From: Streptomyces sp. NBC_01788
GTDB taxonomy: Bacteria; Actinomycetota; Actinomycetes; Streptomycetales; Streptomycetaceae
Direction of reading: 5' to 3'
DNA: 64,000 nt
NCBI RefSeq assembly: GCF_035917575.1
Contig: NZ_CP109090.1
Span: 7,688,001 to 7,752,000 of the forward strand
Part shown: positions 1 to 9,482 of the stretch, piece after piece
How positions within the stretch are numbered: position 1 is the stretch's first letter
Layout: every line of letters starts with the position of its first letter
Program-made: the position numbers and the translations under genes
Notes under the pieces: generated by a model
Seen by the model: only the letters and a program-made list of their open reading frames with translations
What the model was told of the DNA's origin: nothing
Database searches by the model: none

Positions 1-26
1 CGGGCCCGTCGCCCCGCGTGGGAGGC

Positions 27-683
27 TCACGCACCGCGCAGAGTCCGCCTGGCGAGTTCGTAGGCGGGGAGCATCTGTTCGTGTTCCTCGGTGTCCATGC
101 CGCCGAGGTGCAGGACCACGGGACCCTGGTCCGTGCTCACGGCGAGGGCGCGTGCCTTCTTCGACTCGTCCAGGAACTCGCTCGTGCGCAGGTACTCGAC
201 TTCGACGCCTTCGAGCCCGCCCGTCGTGAACGAGCGGTACGTCTCCTCGCTCACGTCCTTCTCCGCGGCCACGAAGGCCCGCAGCACCGTGCTCGCGTCC
301 CCCGCGTCCGGGGAGCCGGTGAACACGCGGAGGAAACCGATGTTCCCCGCGGGCTTGGCGTCGACCTCGCACACGGTGGTCACCGGGCCCTGGCGCAGCA
401 GCGCGTCTGCGACCTCCTTGCCGGCGGGGGAGTCGCCGACTGCCGTCGGATTCACCGCCTCGGCCTTCCAGCTCTCGGCGATGTCGAAGGTGACGGGAAG
501 CTCGCACACCGAACCCCGGGCGCCGATCGTGCCCCCGCTGCGGACGGCCGTGCCCGTCGCGTCCGTCGCCCGCACGGCGGAGGCACTCTCATGCGCCCCC
601 GAACAGGCCGTCAGCGCGCCGCCCAGCAGCAGTACCACCACAGTCGCCGAACCCCGCCACGCCGTCCCCGCCCGAAGCCGCAC
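27..683 (-). CDS. Putative secreted lipoprotein of unknown function
   Basis: Predicted surface lipoprotein of about 218 residues. The N-terminus has a short basic stretch, a hydrophobic run (VVVLLLGGAL) and a lipobox LTAC with Cys27 as the lipidation site, followed by a Ser/Ala-rich tether. The mature domain contains two Cys (in RGSVCELP and TTVCEVD) that could form a disulfide. I chose the GTG at 683 because a GGAGGGGAG ribosome-binding sequence lies just upstream; an in-frame GTG at 713 would add ten residues but would contain that site. No family recognised. Neighbours give no functional hint; it is transcribed leftwards towards the window edge. Confidence 0.7.
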   Translation of the reverse strand: MRLRAGTAWRGSATVVVLLLGGALTACSGAHESASAVRATDATGTAVRSGGTIGARGSVCELPVTFDIAESWKAEAVNPTAVGDSPAGKEVADALLRQGPVTTVCEVDAKPAGNIGFLRVFTGSPDAGDASTVLRAFVAAEKDVSEETYRSFTTGGLEGVEVEYLRTSEFLDESKKARALAVSTDQGPVVLHLGGMDTEEHEQMLPAYELARRTLRGA

Positions 684-1052
684 CGCTTTCTCCCCTCCTC
701 GCCGGCGCGTCACTCTAACCGCTGTGACCTGGAGGGTTGCGGCCCGGAGGCCTTGAACGGCCTTGTCCGGGTACGCGCTCCGGGGCAGCCGGTGTGCCGG
801 TCGACGCGCCCGGCGTGATCGTCGGCGCCGGCGGTCCCGCCACGCTGGAGGAGGTCACGTCCCTCCTCGGCACCCACCGCGTCTGGGAGCGCTTCCCCGC
901 CGGGGCCTGACCGGGGCCGCGTTCCGGGCGGGCGCCGCCGCTCATCGTCGTCGGCGCGTGCGAATGTGGCGGAAGCCACGCCCTGGGGGCGGCCTGGGTC
1001 ATATTCCTCGGCCCGGGGCGCGGGCTACCGTTTCAGGCAGTCCTTTTTGTCC
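684..1052. other. Intergenic region with a possible coding remnant
   Basis: Spacer of about 370 bp between two divergent genes. The + strand between roughly 788 and 910 reads as a protein-like tail (including APGVIVGAGGPATLEEVTSL) ending in TGA at 908-910, but has no start codon or ribosome-binding site in frame. It could be the 3' end of a decayed gene or chance in GC-rich DNA. Nothing else recognised. Confidence 0.3.
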
Positions 1053-1607
1053 GTGAACGGCTCGAACGGCCCGGCAGTGCACGAAGATCTCTCTCCGCTC
1101 ATCGCAGCGACCACCCACTGGCTGACCAGCGCATACCCGGCGTCCGGCGGCGCCCTGGCCTCCGCCCTGTGCGAGGCGCAGGCACGCCAGGCGGTGACGG
1201 TCGCGGCCCGTCTGCGCTACCCGACGCCGATGGACGCCGCGCTGGTGATGATGGCCGGCCCCGGGGGCTCGGCCCGCCTCGACTGGATCGCCGGCGCGGA
1301 CGGCGTCGAGAGCGACGACCCGGACGCGCACGCGTGGCGCACCTGGGTGGACGAGGTCGTACTGAGCTGGGCCGCCTGTCTGCTCACCGACCCCGAACTG
1401 GCCTGGCGCGCGGTGGACGCGCTCGCCGAGGCGACCGAACCGACCTCCACGCCCCCCGAGTTCCGCCGCCTGGTGACTCCCGACGACGGCGACCGGCAGG
1501 CAGCGGCCCTACTCCGCCACCCCGATCTCCTCGCCCCGGTCTCCGCCCTCCACCACCCCCAGCTCCTCGACCGCCTCGAGGAACAGGGCCAGGCCTTCGC
1601 CGCCTGA
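1053..1607 (+). CDS. Conserved hypothetical protein
   Basis: Protein of about 184 residues with no recognised family, signal peptide or membrane segment. It is rich in Ala, acidic residues and Trp; a helical N-terminal segment is followed by a GG-turn region (MMAGPGGSARLDWIAG) and a Pro-rich C-terminus. The GTG at 1053 is preferred because upstream sequence in this frame does not look coding. It ends 24 bp before the convergent glpD stop. No operon partner. Confidence 0.5.
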   Translation: MNGSNGPAVHEDLSPLIAATTHWLTSAYPASGGALASALCEAQARQAVTVAARLRYPTPMDAALVMMAGPGGSARLDWIAGADGVESDDPDAHAWRTWVDEVVLSWAACLLTDPELAWRAVDALAEATEPTSTPPEFRRLVTPDDGDRQAAALLRHPDLLAPVSALHHPQLLDRLEEQGQAFAA

Positions 1608-1631
1608 GAGATGCCCTGGTGAGGTGCCTCT

Positions 1632-3230
1632 TCACCGGGAGCCCAGAGTCTCGCCCAGCACCTCTCGGGCGGCCTCCAGCGCTCTTGTCCGGTCGGAGGG
1701 GATCAGGCCGATTCGGGTGCGGCGGTCCAGGAGGTCGGACTCGTCGAGGGCGCCCTCGTGGTGTGCGGCCCAGAGGAGTTCGGCGCGGGTGACGGGGTGG
1801 CCCTCCAGTACGGGGGCACGCAGGTGCGGATCCCGAGCGCCCAGGGCGTGGACGGCCGGTGCCTCCGTGCCGTAGAGGCGGACCAGGCGGCGCGGGGCCC
1901 GCAGCGCGGCCAGAGCCTGTGGTGACGCGGCGCCGACGAGGGGGAGGGAGGCCGTGGGGGAGGGGCCCGCGCCGAGTCCTTGCGCGGCTACGGCGGTGTC
2001 GACGGCGTCCTCGGCCATGCGCCGGTACGTGGTGAGCTTGCCGCCCACCACGGTGACCACGCCGTCCGGCGAGGTGAGCACCGCGTGCCTGCGGGAGATG
2101 TCCGCGGTCCGGGGCGCCGAGTCGGATCCGTTCGCCGACGTCGTGTCCAGCAGCGGCCGCAGACCCGCGAAGGCCCCGGCCACGTCGTCGCGGAGTACGG
2201 GCACGTCGAGGGCCGAGGCCAGCACGTCGAGCAGGAAGCCGATGTCGGACTCAGGGACCTCCGGTACGTCCGGGACGCCGCCCTCGACGGGCTCGTCGGT
2301 GAGCCCGACGTAGACCCGGCCGTCGTCCTGCGGCAGGACCAGGACGAAGCGGTTGGTCTCCCCGGGGACCGGGATGTGCAGCCCGGCCGGCAGCGGACCG
2401 AGCACGCCGGGGCGCAGCACGAGGTGGGTACCGCGCGAGGGCCGGACCCGGATGCCGTCCACCAGGCCGCCCGCCCACACCCCGGAGGCGTTGATCACGG
2501 CGCGGGCCCGGATCTCGCCCTCCTCGCCGGTCAGTTCGTCCCGCACCCGGGCCCCCGAGCCGGTGAGTTCCAGGGCCCGGACCCGGGTCAGGACGCGGGC
2601 GCCGCGCCCCGCCGCCGTCCGGGCGAGCGCGGTCACCAGACGGGCGTCGTCGGTCAGCCGCCCATCCCAGGACAGCAGCCCGCCGCGCAGCCCGGCGCCA
2701 CGCACGGCGGGTGCGAGGTGGCGGGTCTCCACCACGGACAGCCTGCGCGGCACCGGCAGGGTGGCGCGGGCGGTGCGCGCCGCCAGCCGCAGCCCGTCGC
2801 CCGCCCGGAAGCCGGCCCGGGCCAGGGCGGCCTGCCCGCGCGAGACCAGCGGGGTGAGGGGCAGCACGAACGGCTGGGCACCGACCAGATGAGGAGCGGT
2901 GCGTTCCATCAGCACACCGCGTTCGACCGCGCTCTCGTGGGCGACGTCGAACTGGGCGGAGGCGAGGTAGCGCAGTCCGCCGTGGACGAGTTTGGAACTC
3001 CAGCGTGAGGTGCCGAAGGCCAGGTCGTGCGCGTCGATCGCGGCGACGGACAGTCCGCGCGCCGCGGCGTCCAGCGCGGCCCCGGCGCCGGTCGCGCCCA
3101 GGCCGACGACCAGGACGTCCACGGCCGGACCGCCGACGGTCCTGGCCAGTTCGCGGGCGCGGCGGGCGGCGGTGAGCGAGGTGCCCGGATCCGTGCGGGC
3201 GGGGGCGGCCGGGCCGGTGCCGAGGCTCAT
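1632..3230 (-). CDS. glpD: Glycerol-3-phosphate dehydrogenase (FAD-dependent, GlpD type)
   Basis: 532-residue flavoenzyme oxidising sn-glycerol 3-phosphate to dihydroxyacetone phosphate, normally membrane-associated and feeding electrons to quinone. The N-terminus has the Rossmann FAD motif VLVVGLGATGAGAALDAAAR followed by the family's FGTSRWSSKLVHGGLRYL block; a C-terminal GlpD helical domain closes the protein. The start at 3230 overlaps the stop of the upstream TetR gene (ATGA, 3227-3230), so the two are translationally coupled. Together with the divergent alkyl-DHAP-synthase-like gene and lipid kinase this suggests a glycerol phosphate/glycerolipid locus controlled by the regulator. The family assignment is secure; the physiological role is inferred. 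Confidence 0.93.
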   Translation of the reverse strand: MSLGTGPAAPARTDPGTSLTAARRARELARTVGGPAVDVLVVGLGATGAGAALDAAARGLSVAAIDAHDLAFGTSRWSSKLVHGGLRYLASAQFDVAHESAVERGVLMERTAPHLVGAQPFVLPLTPLVSRGQAALARAGFRAGDGLRLAARTARATLPVPRRLSVVETRHLAPAVRGAGLRGGLLSWDGRLTDDARLVTALARTAAGRGARVLTRVRALELTGSGARVRDELTGEEGEIRARAVINASGVWAGGLVDGIRVRPSRGTHLVLRPGVLGPLPAGLHIPVPGETNRFVLVLPQDDGRVYVGLTDEPVEGGVPDVPEVPESDIGFLLDVLASALDVPVLRDDVAGAFAGLRPLLDTTSANGSDSAPRTADISRRHAVLTSPDGVVTVVGGKLTTYRRMAEDAVDTAVAAQGLGAGPSPTASLPLVGAASPQALAALRAPRRLVRLYGTEAPAVHALGARDPHLRAPVLEGHPVTRAELLWAAHHEGALDESDLLDRRTRIGLIPSDRTRALEAAREVLGETLGSR

Positions 3231-3862
3231 GGCGTCAGGGTCCTCTCCAGGATGGTCCGCAGTTCCGCGAGGAAGGCCTCGCCGTCCAGGCCGGGGTCGT
3301 CCTCCTCGGTCATGGTGCGCAGCGACAGCGTGAAGGACTGCACGACCAGCAGCAGGGACCGCGCCTGACGTTCGGTGTGGCCGGTACGCACCGACCCGTC
3401 GTCGTGGCCGTCGCGCAGGTGGTCGGCGAGCAGGGACAGCAGGGCCTCCTGGCTGGCTCCCCGGCGATCCAGCACATAGGGGAGCAGCAGTTCGGGGTCC
3501 ACGTCGACGATCTTGCGGAAGAGCGGGTGGGCGCGGAACGCCCTCACCCCGGCCACCAGCCCGTCGACGATCAGCGTGCGCGCGGTCGTCCCGGGCGCGC
3601 GTTCCGGCATCGCCCCGACGGCCACGGCGATCCACTCCCGCGTCATCAGGTCGCCGACCAGGGACCGCACATCGGGCCAGCGGCGGTAGAGCGTCATCCG
3701 GGACACGCCCGCGCGGCGGGCCACGTCCGTCAGGGTCGTACGCCGTACGCCGACGGCCAGGACGCAGTCGCGCACGGCGTCGAGAACGGGATCACCGTCC
3801 GAGCGGCCGGGGCGGTCTGCGCGGTCCGGCCCGGCCGGGCCATTGTGACGAATGGGCGTCAT
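3227..3862 (-). CDS. TetR-family transcriptional regulator
   Basis: 211-residue regulator. After a disordered N-terminus, residues about 25-75 form a TetR helix-turn-helix (RTTLTDVARRAGVSRMTLYR), followed by a ligand-binding/dimerisation domain. It heads a two-gene operon with glpD (stop and start overlap) and diverges from the FAD-oxidase gene at 3920. A palindrome immediately beside its start codon (3865-3877) is the natural operator, so it probably represses itself, glpD and possibly the divergent genes. The ligand is unknown; an acyl or glycerolipid metabolite is a guess from context. Confidence 0.9.
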   Translation of the reverse strand: MTPIRHNGPAGPDRADRPGRSDGDPVLDAVRDCVLAVGVRRTTLTDVARRAGVSRMTLYRRWPDVRSLVGDLMTREWIAVAVGAMPERAPGTTARTLIVDGLVAGVRAFRAHPLFRKIVDVDPELLLPYVLDRRGASQEALLSLLADHLRDGHDDGSVRTGHTERQARSLLLVVQSFTLSLRTMTEEDDPGLDGEAFLAELRTILERTLTP

Positions 3863-3864
3863 GT

Positions 3865-3877
3865 GTCACAGTGTAAC
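3865..3877. promoter_or_regulatory. Candidate TetR operator
   Basis: GTCACAGTGTAAC is a 13-bp palindrome of form GTYACA-N-TGTRAC with one mismatched pair in its arms. It lies three bases from the TetR start codon, in the 57-bp gap between divergent TetR-glpD and the FAD-oxidase gene. Position and symmetry fit a TetR-family operator; binding is not shown. Confidence 0.5.
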
Positions 3878-3919
3878 GCGCGCACGTCTCCTTCGACACG
3901 ACCGGTGAGGAACAACCCC

Positions 3920-5515
3920 ATGGACATGCTGTGGAGCGGCTGGGGCGACCCGGCCAGGGCCACACCGCTGCCCGACTCGGTGACCGGACTCCTGCGCGAC
4001 CTGCTCGGCGTCAAGCCGCGCGAGTCCGGGCCGGTCGCCCTGGAGGCGATCCGCGTCCCCGCCTCACCGCTGACCGCGGACGCGCTCCGCGCCCTGGGCG
4101 AGGCCGTCGGCGGCGAGGCGCACATCCGCACCGACGACGAATCCCGGATCCGCCACACCCGTGGCAGGTCCACCCTCGATCTGCTGCGCATCAGAGACGG
4201 CGACGTCACGGACGTCCCGGCCGCCGTGGTGCTCCCCGCGGACCACGACGACGTACTCGCCGTGCTGCGCGCCTGCGGCGCCCACGGCCTCGCGCTGGTC
4301 CCGTTCGGCGGCGGCACCTCCGTCGTCGGCGGTCTCGCCCCCGAACGGCGGCGTCCCTTCGTCGCCCTGGACCTGCGCCGGATGAACCGGCTGCTCGCCC
4401 TGGACCCGGTCTCCCGTACCGCCACCCTGCAAACGGGCCTGCGCGGCCCGGACGCGGAGGCTCTGCTGGCCGAACACGGCTTCACGCTCGGCCATTTCCC
4501 CCAGTCCTACGAGTGGGCGACCCTCGGCGGTTTCGCCGCCGCCCGCTCCAGCGGGCAGGCCTCGGCCGGGTACGGGCGCTTCGACGAGATGGTGCTCGGC
4601 CTCGCCCTCGCCACGCCCGAGGGCACGGTCGAGGCCGGCCGCGCCCCGCGCTCGGCGGCCGGACCCGACCTGCGCCAGCTCGTCCTCGGCTCCGAGGGCG
4701 CGTTCGGCGTCATCACCTCGGTGACCGTGCGCCTGCGTCCCCTCCCGCAGACCCGCGTGTACGAGGGCTGGCGCTTCGCCTCCTTCGAGCAGGGTGCCGC
4801 GGCCCTGCGCCGGCTCGCCCAGGACGGGCCGCGCCCGACCGTGCTGCGCCTGTCCGACGAGACCGAGACCCTGATCGGCCTCGCCCAGCCCGACGCCATC
4901 GGCTCCCAGGACAGCCAACGGGGCGCCGGCTGCCAGGCGATCGCCGGCTACGAGGGCACCGCCGAGGACACCGCGCACCGCAGGCGGCGGGCCGCGGCCG
5001 TGCTGCGCGAGGGCGGCGGCACCTGCCTGGGCGAGGAACCGGGGGAGCGCTGGGCCCACGGCCGCTACTCGGCGCCCTACCTGCGCGACTCCCTCCTGGA
5101 CGCGGGCGCGTTCGCCGAGACGCTGGAGACCGCCGCCTTCTGGTCCCGGATCCCCGGGCTGTACGCCGCTGTCCGGGAGGCGCTGACCACCACGCTCGCC
5201 GAGTCGGGCACCCCGCCCCTGGTGATGTGCCACATCTCGCACGTCTACGAGAACGGCGCCTCGCTGTACTTCACCGTGGTCAGCGCCCAGGGCGACGACC
5301 CGGTGGCGCACTGGGCGCCCGCCAAGCGGGCCGCGAACGAGGCGATCCTCGCCGCGGGCGGCACCATCAGCCACCACCACGGCGTGGGCACCGACCACCG
5401 CGACGGATACGTCCGGGAGGCCGGCCCGCTCGGCGTCGCGGCCCTGCGGGCCGTCAAGCGCCGACTGGACCCCGACAGCCTGCTCAACCCGGGCGTCCTG
5501 CTGCCCCTCGACTGA
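3920..5515 (+). CDS. FAD-binding oxidase, alkyl-dihydroxyacetonephosphate-synthase-like
   Basis: 531-residue PCMH/VAO-type flavoprotein. The FAD-binding domain begins near residue 97 (AAVVLPADHDDVLAVLRAC, then PFGGGTSVVGG) and the C-terminal part has the His-rich active-site stretch ISHHHGVGTDHRDGY typical of alkyl-DHAP synthase relatives, followed by a C-terminal LNPGVLLP. AGPS swaps a fatty acyl group on DHAP for an alkyl group to make an ether bond; bacterial relatives are mostly uncharacterised, so the exact reaction is inferred. The ATG at 3920 starts just after the operator region; a second ATG lies at 3926. A lipid kinase follows 48 bp downstream, and glpD, which produces DHAP, diverges from it. 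Confidence 0.85.
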   Translation: MDMLWSGWGDPARATPLPDSVTGLLRDLLGVKPRESGPVALEAIRVPASPLTADALRALGEAVGGEAHIRTDDESRIRHTRGRSTLDLLRIRDGDVTDVPAAVVLPADHDDVLAVLRACGAHGLALVPFGGGTSVVGGLAPERRRPFVALDLRRMNRLLALDPVSRTATLQTGLRGPDAEALLAEHGFTLGHFPQSYEWATLGGFAAARSSGQASAGYGRFDEMVLGLALATPEGTVEAGRAPRSAAGPDLRQLVLGSEGAFGVITSVTVRLRPLPQTRVYEGWRFASFEQGAAALRRLAQDGPRPTVLRLSDETETLIGLAQPDAIGSQDSQRGAGCQAIAGYEGTAEDTAHRRRRAAAVLREGGGTCLGEEPGERWAHGRYSAPYLRDSLLDAGAFAETLETAAFWSRIPGLYAAVREALTTTLAESGTPPLVMCHISHVYENGASLYFTVVSAQGDDPVAHWAPAKRAANEAILAAGGTISHHHGVGTDHRDGYVREAGPLGVAALRAVKRRLDPDSLLNPGVLLPLD

Positions 5516-5563
5516 CCCCGGCTGCCCCAGCCCCACCCCGTTTCCGTCCCGGAGGCCCCACCG

Positions 5564-6445
5564 ATGCGACAGTTCACCGCCATCGTCAACCCCACCGCGG
5601 GCGGATCCGCCGGGGCCGCGGCGCTGCTGCGGGTGGCCAGGCTGCTCCGGGAGGCCGGCGCCGGGGTGGAGACCGAGTACAGCCGCAGCCTCACCCACGC
5701 CCAGGACCTCGCCCGCTGGGCCGGCGAGCGCGACCGCGTGGTGCTCGCCGTGGGCGGCGACGGCATCGCGGGCGGCATCGGCGGAGCCCTCAGCGGCACC
5801 GCCACCCTCCTGGGCCTGGTCCCCGCGGGCCGCGGCAACGACTTCGCCCGCGCGCTCCAACTGCCCGACGATCCTGCCGCGTTGGCCAGCATCCTGCTGC
5901 ACGGCGCCCCGCGCCGCGTCGACACCGTCGAGGTGGAGTCGGCCGCGCACCCGCGCACCGTCGTCCTCGGCAGCGTGTACGCGGGCGTCGACGCGCTCGC
6001 CAACCGGCACGCGAACAACTCCCGGCTGCTGCGCGGCGCCGCCTCCTACTACGCCGGCGGGCTGCGCGCCGTGGCCACCTGGCGGGCGGCGACCTACCAC
6101 GTGACCGTCGACGGGGAGGAGCACATCCACCGCGGCTACACCGTGGTGGCCGCCAACTCCGCCTTCTACGGCTCCGGTCGCATGATCGCGCCCGGCGCCC
6201 GCGTCGACGACGGCCTGCTCGACGTGGTGATGATCCGCGAGGCACCACGACGGCTCTTCTTCACGCTGATGAACGAGCTGAAGTCGGGCGCGCACGTCGA
6301 GCGCCCCGAGGTGCGGATCCTGCGGGGCGAACGGATCCGGATCGCCGCCGACCGGGAGGTGCCCTACGGCGCCGACGGCGAGGTCGAGGCGGTGCTGCCC
6401 GTCACGGCCCGTGTGCTGCCCGGCGCGCTCGCCGTGCTGTGCTGA
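5564..6445 (+). CDS. Diacylglycerol kinase family lipid kinase (YegS/DgkB type)
   Basis: 293-residue lipid kinase. It shows the N-terminal IVNPTAGG motif, the ATP-binding AVGGDGIAGGIGGAL loop and the PAGRGNDFAR motif, all in family order, followed by the C-terminal beta-sandwich. Members phosphorylate diacylglycerol or related lipids at the inner membrane face. It follows the AGPS-like gene by 48 bp with an upstream GGAGG, so co-transcription is likely. The substrate could be an alkylated glycerolipid, given its neighbour, but this is inference. Confidence 0.9.
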   Translation: MRQFTAIVNPTAGGSAGAAALLRVARLLREAGAGVETEYSRSLTHAQDLARWAGERDRVVLAVGGDGIAGGIGGALSGTATLLGLVPAGRGNDFARALQLPDDPAALASILLHGAPRRVDTVEVESAAHPRTVVLGSVYAGVDALANRHANNSRLLRGAASYYAGGLRAVATWRAATYHVTVDGEEHIHRGYTVVAANSAFYGSGRMIAPGARVDDGLLDVVMIREAPRRLFFTLMNELKSGAHVERPEVRILRGERIRIAADREVPYGADGEVEAVLPVTARVLPGALAVLC

Positions 6446-6501
6446 CCGTCCGCCGTCCCGACCGGCGTGCAGCGAACGGTGCTTGAGCGCCCGAGGCGCC
6501 G

Positions 6502-6882
<381 letters not shown>

Positions 6883-7077
6883 TCATATGATCAGAAAGTA
6901 GTGAAATGACGCGCCGGGCGCCTGCCCGTTCGAGCCGCGCCCTGGACGATCCGCACAACGCGATCCGGATGGAGGGAAAGACCTGACGCGGACGGCGGAG
7001 TGCGCCTGAGGCAGTCGGACTAACGCCCCGCCGGGGTCCTTCCCCAAGGCCTGATGAACCGGACACCATGCCGCGTC

Positions 7078-8787
7078 ATGGACATTCTGCTCGTCGCCAG
7101 TGCGTTCAACAGCCTGTCCCAGCGCGTCTACGCCGAACTGACGGACCACGGCCACCACGTCGACGTCGTGCTCGCCGCGCACGGCCCCGACGCCGTCCGT
7201 GCCGCCGTCACCGGGACGAACCCGGAGCTCGTCATCGCGCCGATGCTCAAGACCGCGCTGCCCGAGGACGTGTGGCGGGAGCACCCCTGCCTCATCGTGC
7301 ACCCCGGCCCACCGGGGGACCGCGGTCCCTCCTCGCTGGACTGGGCGATCGCCGACCAGGCACCCGAGTGGGGCGTCACGGTCCTCCAGGCCGAGGCGGC
7401 GATGGACGCCGGCGACATCTGGGCGGCCGTGCCGTTCCCCACGGCGCCGGTCGGCAAGAGCGACCTGTACCGCAACGAGGCCTCCGACGCCGCAGTGACC
7501 GCCGTACTCCTGGCCGTACGGCGCTACGCGGAGGGCTCCTTCAAACCGCTGCCGCAGAGCGACCCCTCCATCGGCGTCGTCCGGCGCGGCTTCCTGCGCC
7601 AGGAGCGGCGCCGCGTCGACTGGGAGAACGACAGCACGGCGACCGTGCTGCGCAAGCTGAGGGGCGCCGACTCGCAGCCCGGAGTCCTCGACGAACTCCA
7701 CGGCCGTGAACTGTTCCTGCACGGCGGCCACCCGGAGGACCAACTGCGCGGCCGTCCTGGAGAGTTGCTCGCCACCCGGGCGGGAGCGGTGTGCCGGGCC
7801 ACCCGGGACGGCGCCGTGTGGATCCCGGAACTCAGGCCGCGCAAGAACTCCGGCGACCCCGCCCCCTTCAAACGCCCGGCCGCCTCGGTCCTCGGCCCGA
7901 CCGGCCTCCCGGAGGCCGCCGTCCCGCTCGAACTGCCCCCGGACCGGAGCACCTGGACCGACATCCGCTACCGGCAGCGCGGCGAGGTCGGCTTCGTCTC
8001 CTTCTCCTTCCCCGGCGGCGCGATGAGCACCGACCACTGCCGCAGACTGCTCGCCGCGTACCGCCACGCCCTCTCCCGCCCCACCCCGGTACTCGTCCTC
8101 GGCTGCGCCCGCGACTTCTTCTCCAACGGCATCCATCTGAACGCCATCGAGGCGTCCGAGGACCCGGCCGCCGAGTCGTGGGCCAACCTCAACGCCATGG
8201 ACGACCTGGTCGAGGCGGTGCTGCGCACCACCGACCGGCTGGTCGTCGCCGCGCTCGGCGGCAACGCCGCCGCGGGCGGCGTCATGCTCGCCCTCGCCGC
8301 CGACGAGGTGTGGTGCCGCACCGGCGCCGTGCTCAACCCGCACTACCGCCGGATGGGCCTGTACGGCTCGGAGTTCTGGACGTACAGCCTGCCCCGCCGC
8401 ACCGGCACCGGCACGGCCGGGCGGCTGACCACCGAGGCCCTTCCGGTGAGCGCCGCGACCGCGCACGGCCTCGGCCTGGTGGACCGTCTCGTGCCCGCAC
8501 CCGCCGGGGAGTTCACCACCGAGGTGGACCTTATGGCGGCCGCGCTCGCCGACGCGCCCGACCTCGGCCGGCGCATCGACGCCAAGGCGTCGGCCCGCGC
8601 ACGCGACGAGGCCGTACGACCGCTCGCGGACCACCGGCGCGCCGAACTCGCCCGGATGCACGACATCTTCTTCGACCCCGCCGCCCCCTACCACGCACTG
8701 CGCTCGGCGTTCGTCCGTAAACTCCCCGGCGCCTGCGCCCGTCCCCTGACCCAGGCCCCCGCCCCGCTCACCGGAGGCACCCGATGA
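7078..8787 (+). CDS. hypX: HypX hydrogenase maturation factor (formyltransferase-like/enoyl-CoA hydratase-like fusion)
   Basis: 569-residue two-domain protein. Residues 1-190 resemble formyltransferases that use formyl-tetrahydrofolate (LIVHPGPPGDRGPSSLDWAI); after a linker, residues about 285-500 form a crotonase-like domain (LGCARDFFSNGIHLNAIE; GGNAAAGGVMLALAADEVW). In oxygen-tolerant hydrogenase systems HypX makes the active-site CO ligand under air, via a formyl-CoA intermediate. The ATG at 7078 is used; an ATG at 7054 is in frame but is not needed for the domain. It overlaps the protease gene (ATGA at 8784-8787), so it is the first gene of the maturation operon. Confidence 0.92.
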   Translation: MDILLVASAFNSLSQRVYAELTDHGHHVDVVLAAHGPDAVRAAVTGTNPELVIAPMLKTALPEDVWREHPCLIVHPGPPGDRGPSSLDWAIADQAPEWGVTVLQAEAAMDAGDIWAAVPFPTAPVGKSDLYRNEASDAAVTAVLLAVRRYAEGSFKPLPQSDPSIGVVRRGFLRQERRRVDWENDSTATVLRKLRGADSQPGVLDELHGRELFLHGGHPEDQLRGRPGELLATRAGAVCRATRDGAVWIPELRPRKNSGDPAPFKRPAASVLGPTGLPEAAVPLELPPDRSTWTDIRYRQRGEVGFVSFSFPGGAMSTDHCRRLLAAYRHALSRPTPVLVLGCARDFFSNGIHLNAIEASEDPAAESWANLNAMDDLVEAVLRTTDRLVVAALGGNAAAGGVMLALAADEVWCRTGAVLNPHYRRMGLYGSEFWTYSLPRRTGTGTAGRLTTEALPVSAATAHGLGLVDRLVPAPAGEFTTEVDLMAAALADAPDLGRRIDAKASARARDEAVRPLADHRRAELARMHDIFFDPAAPYHALRSAFVRKLPGACARPLTQAPAPLTGGTR

Positions 8788-9386
8788 CGCCGCCGCCCGC
8801 CCCCCGGATCCTGGTCGCCGGTGTCGGCAACATCTTCCTCGCCGACGACGCCTTCGGCCCCGAGGTGATCCAGGCCCTCGGCACCCGCCCGCTGCCCCCC
8901 GTGGTCCGGGTGCGGGACTACGGCATCCGCGGCCTCGACCTTGCCTACGAACTGCTGGACGGCTACGACACGGCCGTCCTCGTCGACGCGGCGCCGCGCG
9001 GCCACCGGCCCGGCACCCTGTCCCTGATCGAGGCGGAACTCCCCGACTCGGAGACCGGCGCCGCGGCCCCGCCGGAGGCCCACGGCATGGACCCGGCCAA
9101 GGTGCTCGCCCTGGCCGCCCACCTGGGCGACGGGCCGCTCCCGCGCGTCCTCGTGCTCGCCTGCGAGCCCCAGGTGCGGCCCCGCGGCGACGAGGACATC
9201 ATGCCCGGGCTCAGCGACCCGGTACGGAATGCCGTCGCCCCGGCCGTCGAAGCCCTGCACACCATGATCCCGGTGCTGCTCGCCGACCCCACGGCCACCC
9301 CGCCGTTGGTCCGCACGGAGGAATCCGCCCCCGCGCACACGGCTGCGCTCCCGCACCTCGCCACCGACGCGGCCGAAGATCGGTGA
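8784..9386 (+). CDS. Hydrogenase maturation protease (HyaD/HupD/HoxM family)
   Basis: 200-residue endopeptidase that removes the C-terminal tail of the hydrogenase large subunit after nickel insertion. The N-terminus shows VAGVGNIFLADDAFGPEV, with the acidic residue pair of the nickel-recognition site, then LDLAYELLDGYD and VLVDAAPRG; the conserved EAHGMDP block carries the metal-binding His. The likely target is HhyL, whose tail after His575 is 22 residues. It starts inside the hypX stop codon (4-bp overlap). It has a longer C-terminus than usual, ending in a Thr/Pro/His-rich tail of no known role. Confidence 0.92.
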   Translation: MTPPPAPRILVAGVGNIFLADDAFGPEVIQALGTRPLPPVVRVRDYGIRGLDLAYELLDGYDTAVLVDAAPRGHRPGTLSLIEAELPDSETGAAAPPEAHGMDPAKVLALAAHLGDGPLPRVLVLACEPQVRPRGDEDIMPGLSDPVRNAVAPAVEALHTMIPVLLADPTATPPLVRTEESAPAHTAALPHLATDAAEDR

Positions 9387-9482
9387 GGGGCCCCGCCCCC
9401 GCCCGCCCTGTTTCTCCCGCCCAGCCCTCCCCGTCATCTCCGCACCCGCCCCCGCCCCGAGCCGACTCCCAGGAGCAGCGCC

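Noticed and set aside
7269..8550. HypX as an ordinary enoyl-CoA hydratase
   Set aside because: The formyltransferase-like N-terminal half and position in a hyp operon identify it as HypX.
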